Below, piece after piece: positions 60,141 to 64,000 of a stretch of 64,000 nt of DNA (positions are counted from its first letter, which is position 1; each line of letters begins with the position of its first letter). A program made the translations under genes and the position numbers. Source of the stretch: Cotesia glomerata. Taxonomy: Eukaryota > Arthropoda > Insecta > Hymenoptera > Braconidae. The stretch lies in assembly GCF_020080835.1 (NCBI RefSeq), contig NC_058160.1, positions 3,906,001-3,970,000 of the forward strand, written 5' to 3'. The notes under the pieces were generated by a model. It was not told where the DNA came from and ran no database searches. It saw only the letters and a program-made list of their open reading frames with translations.

Positions 60141-60173
60141 TTGTTTAAGAAAATATTTTTTCAATTTCTATAA

Positions 60174-60396
60174 GGCGCGCAGTAGCTCTATCGGATCCGG
60201 CCCTTGCTTACCAAAGCATTGGACCGGGTTCGAGTCCGGCGTACACCAATGAATATTTTCAATACTTAAGTGTATTATTCTGCTCAGCCCAAAAATTAAA
60301 ACGAGTTCCAATCTCAAAAGTTTACCCCCTACCATAGTCGCTCATGACCTTAGTAGTTTATGCGACTTTAAACAAATTAAAAAAAAAAAAAAAAAA
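60174..60396 (+). mobile_element. tRNA-derived SINE
   Basis: The head resembles a tRNA: A-box-like AGTAGCTCTATCGG at 60181, a T-arm CCGGGTTCGAGTCCGG, and a CCA-like end GTACACCA. An unrelated body of about 120 bp follows, ending GTAGTTTATGCGACTTTAAA and then an A run of about 18 (60379-60396). The head's acceptor stem is not fully paired, so it is not a working tRNA gene. Confidence 0.75.
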
Positions 60397-61205
60397 TTTC
60401 TATACATGAAATTTTTAAAAAATTTAATTCAGAGAAATCATATATATTTTTAGACGCTTGTTAATTTCAATATCATCTCTTCATTTAATTAGTACTTTTT
60501 ACATAATTTTTTTAAACCAACAAATTATTATTAAAAATTCTATTAATTTTTTTATTTTTCTAGAAGTAGAATTTTTTACTAAATTTTCTAGATTTTTTTT
60601 TGAGAAAAATTCTAAATAATATAAAATTTTACAAATATAACACAAAATTTCTTGATGTACAACTACAGCTTAAGCTTTAATCATATTTCTTCTCTAACTA
60701 TTCAAATTCTTTCTGTAAATACAAATGTCAGATGTCTGCTATTTCAAGTACCACATCATACTAGTTAACTACAGAGTTGTTGACATTAATTTATTAATTG
60801 TGATGTATTTCATTGCAGATGCGGACTTCATCACACCAGTGGGGTATGTATTATCATTCAAATAAACAGTATGTACTTATTTATGCGTAAAATCGCTAGT
60901 ATCTCGTAGCTGGTATGGACTGATATTTATATATCGAATAAAAATCAATATATATTGATTTGAATTGAACTTTATACATAAATAATTCATAATTGCGTCA
61001 ATAAAAAATACTTATTGGCATGCTCAGGTAGCAGTGGCTGGATATATCTCATTGAAATAATCTTGAGAAATACAAATCGAATACATGATCGGTGATACAT
61101 ATCTACGAGTCTATCAATTTCAATTTATGCTGAATATTTCCCTTATCAAATCGGGTGAATTATGCCGATCAATTTATTCAACACGTCTTGGCAATAAATT
61201 AGAGC
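60397..61205. other. Non-coding stretch with a possible microexon
   Basis: AT-rich. A 25-bp segment at 60819-60843 (ATGCGGACTTC to CAGTGGG) is bounded by TTTCATTGCAG and GTATGT, a good acceptor and donor. It could be a microexon of a plus-strand transcript starting upstream, perhaps the 57.9-58.5 kb exon. Nothing confirms this. Confidence 0.3.

Positions 61206-61242
<37 letters not shown>
61206..61242. repeat. (ATA)n / (TAA)n microsatellite
   Basis: About twelve TAA repeats immediately next to the 3' end of Helitron copy C. Confidence 0.85.
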
Positions 61243-61243
61243 G

Positions 61244-61806
61244 CTAGCAACCTTGCAGTCACTATACGACTGCCGTGACTTGTGAACTATAAATAAATAA
61301 AATTTTGCTTTATTAAATAATGATTATTGTTAAATTGCGCTGTATTTTCTTAAATATTGACGTTTTTAAAGATATAAGCTCATCCCGATGTTACAATCAT
61401 CAAGAGCTTTCATTTGAGTACCCACATGCATTTTTGATATATTTTTAATATATACATATATATAATATATACAAATATATAAAATATATGAAAAATTGAT
61501 GTGGGTACTCAAATGAAAGGTCTCGATGAGTGTAATGTCGGGGTGAGCTTATATCTTTAAAAATGTCAATAGTTCTCAAGATATAAGGTAATTTCTTAAT
61601 TATGTATCTAGAGATAGAGTATTTTCGAATGCAGCCTAAATACTTATCATAATAAATTAACTATTGCTACGAATGATATGAAACCTTGAAAAGGCACAAA
61701 TAAAAGTCAAGACCTTTCTAATGATTCCAAATTTAACCATAAAAACCTATTTTATCATATAAATGAATTGGTCATAAAATTTCGCTTATTCTCTTAATAA
61801 TATAGA
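61244..61806 (-). mobile_element. Non-autonomous Helitron, copy C (single-unit form)
   Basis: Read on the minus strand it starts TCTATATTATTAAGAG (flanking base A) and ends with GCAGTCGTATAGTGACTGC, AAGGTTGCTAG. The 3' hairpin is slightly imperfect. It carries both termini but only one palindromic unit, so at 563 bp it is the shortest form seen. No coding capacity. Confidence 0.85.
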
Positions 61807-63580
61807 TAATAAGGCTACAAAATTTCTTAATATATTATTATTATTATTATTAAAATTTTTCTTAGAATATTTATCACATTAAAATTAAAAAAAAAAAATA
61901 ACAATAATAGTAATTGTAATGATAGTTGTGGTGATAGAAGAAATAGAGTAGCTTAACTAATAACGATTGTATATCATGACGAATTAAGTGGATAGAAATG
62001 GAGGTGATAATGAAGATTGATGACGATGTATCTCAAATGCGACACATTGGTTCTATCTTAAATTAAAGGTAATTTTGCGATTTAAAAAAATAAGGGTCAT
62101 TAATATAAATAACTTTAGAAATTGCAATATATATGAATCTATTAACACGTCAGCTGACCGATACATAAAAATATTAAACTTGTATTAATGTCACAGTTGA
62201 TCATTTGTATCCATTAGCCCATTTTATTATTCGCTAGACGCTCTACAAATGCTCTATGGGAATATACTTTTTATTTATTTATTTTTTATTTATTTCTATG
62301 TGAGAAAATATTTTTTTTCTTTCGTAAGCCTGATGGCTTTAACTTCGGTTGGCCAATAATTGGCAATTTCGGAATCTTCTGGTTTATTCCAGTGTACATA
62401 ATATAAGTGCTAAACTATTAGTGCTTAAAAGAATAAATTTTCTTACAAAACTTTAAAAAATTTGGAATCTTTAATTCAAGATCTGCAAGTCTGTTTAAAT
62501 AAATTCGTCTAAATTTATTCTAAATAGTACTTGTCAGAAAGTGAAAAAGTTTTAAATGGCCCATAAAATTATGAGCTAAAAAAAGAATCTGAAACCGCAA
62601 AAACAGTTCACCATATGGTGGGATGACTAATAAGGTAAGATAATAATAATGTTAACTACAAATAAATCTAATTTTCAAAACCAGGAATTAAAATTGCGTA
62701 TAAATTTTTCGAAAATGATTCTGACTGCCAACAAATTAAGTTCCCAGAAGAATAAAGAAAATCCAGAGTTTTGTGAGTGAATCGCTGTTAACTTCTCAAG
62801 CTCTAAATTCAGGAAACATCCTCATCAGTTATATTAGAATGGAGTACACGCATGCCCACTCCTTCCTACACGAAAATAGCTCGATCTAATGGTCCTGGGA
62901 ACGAGCAGAAACTGTCTCATCTCAACTTCAACACAACCAACTAAATATTCAGCTGTACTGGGTATGACTTGGCAAGTTATGTTTCGGCATCAGCATCCAG
63001 TTCACACATTCCCAGTGTGGATTGTGGATATGGAAGACGCAAGTCTAAGCGAAAACGAAACGCCGTGAAAATAGATCAAGTGTGTGCGCAAATACCAGCA
63101 TGATGGCGACGGCGATGTATTATCATTATCATTATCATTAACCAACACATTCATTTGGCTCTCACGTACAACACACACACTCAATAACTTAGTAGCAAGT
63201 GGCAAGAGTACGCATGAAAATGGGAATGATGATGCAGTTGCCCTGAATAAAGGTCGCTAGCCGACCTAGCTCCCTAGCTAGCAGCAGACCTCCGGCCACC
63301 CACCGACTATTGATTTTACTAACCTTCTGTCCGGATACTACCCTTTCTAATCTCAATATATACTTATATTCTAGCTGTAATCTAGATAAAATACGAATTT
63401 TTAGGTATATTACTGATTCTAATGTCCGAGTCACACGCAATTGTTTAATTAAAGGAACTTTTACTTTTTTCGATTGTCCTTTAACATAAAAATGTATTCT
63501 CGAGGTTATATGCTCTTAAAAGGCAAAAAAGCTTTTTTTGAATTATTTCTTCTGAAGAAATTTTTTTCAGTGATTAATAC
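61807..63580. other. Non-coding stretch, no gene seen
   Basis: It is AT-rich to about 62700 and less AT-rich at about 62750-63440. Only small minus-strand ORFs (63002-63205, 63189-63440) without a domain are present. A TTATCA hexamer is repeated about four times near 63119-63141. No RNA gene seen. Confidence 0.5.
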
Positions 63581-63800
63581 ACTGAAAAAAAAATTAACTT
63601 GAATCAAAAGAGAAATTCTTGAACCAAGAAAATAATTTTGAAGAGTATTATTGTCTTGAATTAAGACAAAAAATTCTCGAATTAAGTAAAATTTACTTAA
63701 ACCAAGAAAAATTTCTTAGTTTCAGAAATTTTCTACTCAAATCAAGAAGTCAAAATTCTTCAAAACTATTCGGCTGCTCAATTTTAAAACACAGTAACTG
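63581..63800. repeat. CTTGA-type MITE
   Basis: It begins ACACTGAAAAAAAAATTAAC with TTGAATCAAAAG and continues with TTCTTGAACCAAGAAAAT and the family's TTGTCTTGAATTAAGAC block. The right arm is partly lost after TTCTTCAAAACTATT. The plus ORF across it (63619-63828) is not a gene. Confidence 0.6.
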
Positions 63801-63903
63801 CAAAATTTTTATACCTGATTTTTTTTAGTATTGCTGCATTTCTTATAACTTTTAGACTTTAATTTCAAGTATTTTTTCTTAAAAAATATTTATATTCAAG
63901 TAT

Positions 63904-63979
63904 CCACAGATTCGGTAGAATCTGGCGCCAAGTTCCGTTCAAATCCGTTGTAAACGGAGCGCCAGACTACCGACTGTGT
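63904..63979. repeat. GC-rich hairpin (palindromic element) 4
   Basis: CACAGATTCGGTAGAATCTGG (63905 on) with CGCC, against GCGCCAGACTACCGACTGTG near 63959-63978. CCGTT/AACGG pairs are nearer the centre. The arms are about 30 bp with small bulges. It is of the same general design as the elements at 5937, 6067 and 39224. Confidence 0.65.
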
Positions 63980-64000
63980 TTACTGTAAGCAGGACGATAT

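Noticed and set aside
60174..60246. Functional tRNA gene
   Set aside because: The acceptor stem has mismatches and no regular seven-base anticodon loop can be drawn; the A-tailed body makes it a SINE.
1..64000. CRISPR arrays, bacterial operons or an integrated virus
   Set aside because: The window is intron-bearing animal DNA; I saw no regularly spaced direct repeats with unique spacers, no operon-like gene blocks and no viral structural or replication ORF.

Overview
The window looks like insect nuclear DNA. It is very AT-rich, and its protein genes are split by short canonical GT-AG introns. It is littered with short inverted-repeat transposons (MITEs and foldbacks), Helitrons and LINE/SINE fragments. 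The proteins are conserved animal proteins, and a small secreted TIL-type protease inhibitor is present. A hymenopteran, perhaps a parasitoid wasp, is my best guess, but that is inference from general character and not from a diagnostic sequence.

Layout. 1-31.4 kb: I find no convincing protein gene. AT-rich, transposon-filled sequence alternates with islands of 0.4-1 kb that are less AT-rich. The islands hold only short overlapping ORFs and two weak first-exon candidates (9599-9660 plus, 14976-15107 minus). 31.4-31.8 kb: a two-exon secreted TIL-domain inhibitor (minus). 32.8-44.5 kb: a 12-exon TTC14 homologue (minus; S1 domain, TPRs, very long RS/RGN-rich tail) with several transposons in its introns. 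45.3-45.7 kb: an unrecognised two-exon small-protein candidate (plus), divergent from TTC14. 47.5-52.3 kb: a seven-exon PELP1/Rix1 homologue (plus). 52.95-55.2 kb: a five-exon MPDU1 (minus), tail-to-tail with PELP1. 55.6-56.4 kb: a three-exon SF3B6/p14 (plus), head-to-head with MPDU1 across 391 bp. 57.9-58.5 kb: an exon with a 74-codon ORF for a tail-anchored microprotein, ending in a splice donor; the rest of that transcript is unknown. 58.5-64 kb: transposons and non-coding sequence.

The recognised genes are mostly housekeeping: pre-mRNA branch-site recognition (SF3B6), an RS-rich probable RNA-associated protein (TTC14), 60S ribosome maturation (PELP1) and dolichol-linked sugar use in the ER (MPDU1). 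All exon chains given here were joined by hand and keep frame across every splice.

The most unusual content is the repeat fraction. It includes a Helitron family carrying tandem palindromic units (three copies), a 731-bp near-complete inverted repeat inside a PELP1 intron, four GC-rich hairpins of 70-130 bp in AT-rich DNA, and several TIR elements whose terminal motif is repeated inside the element.
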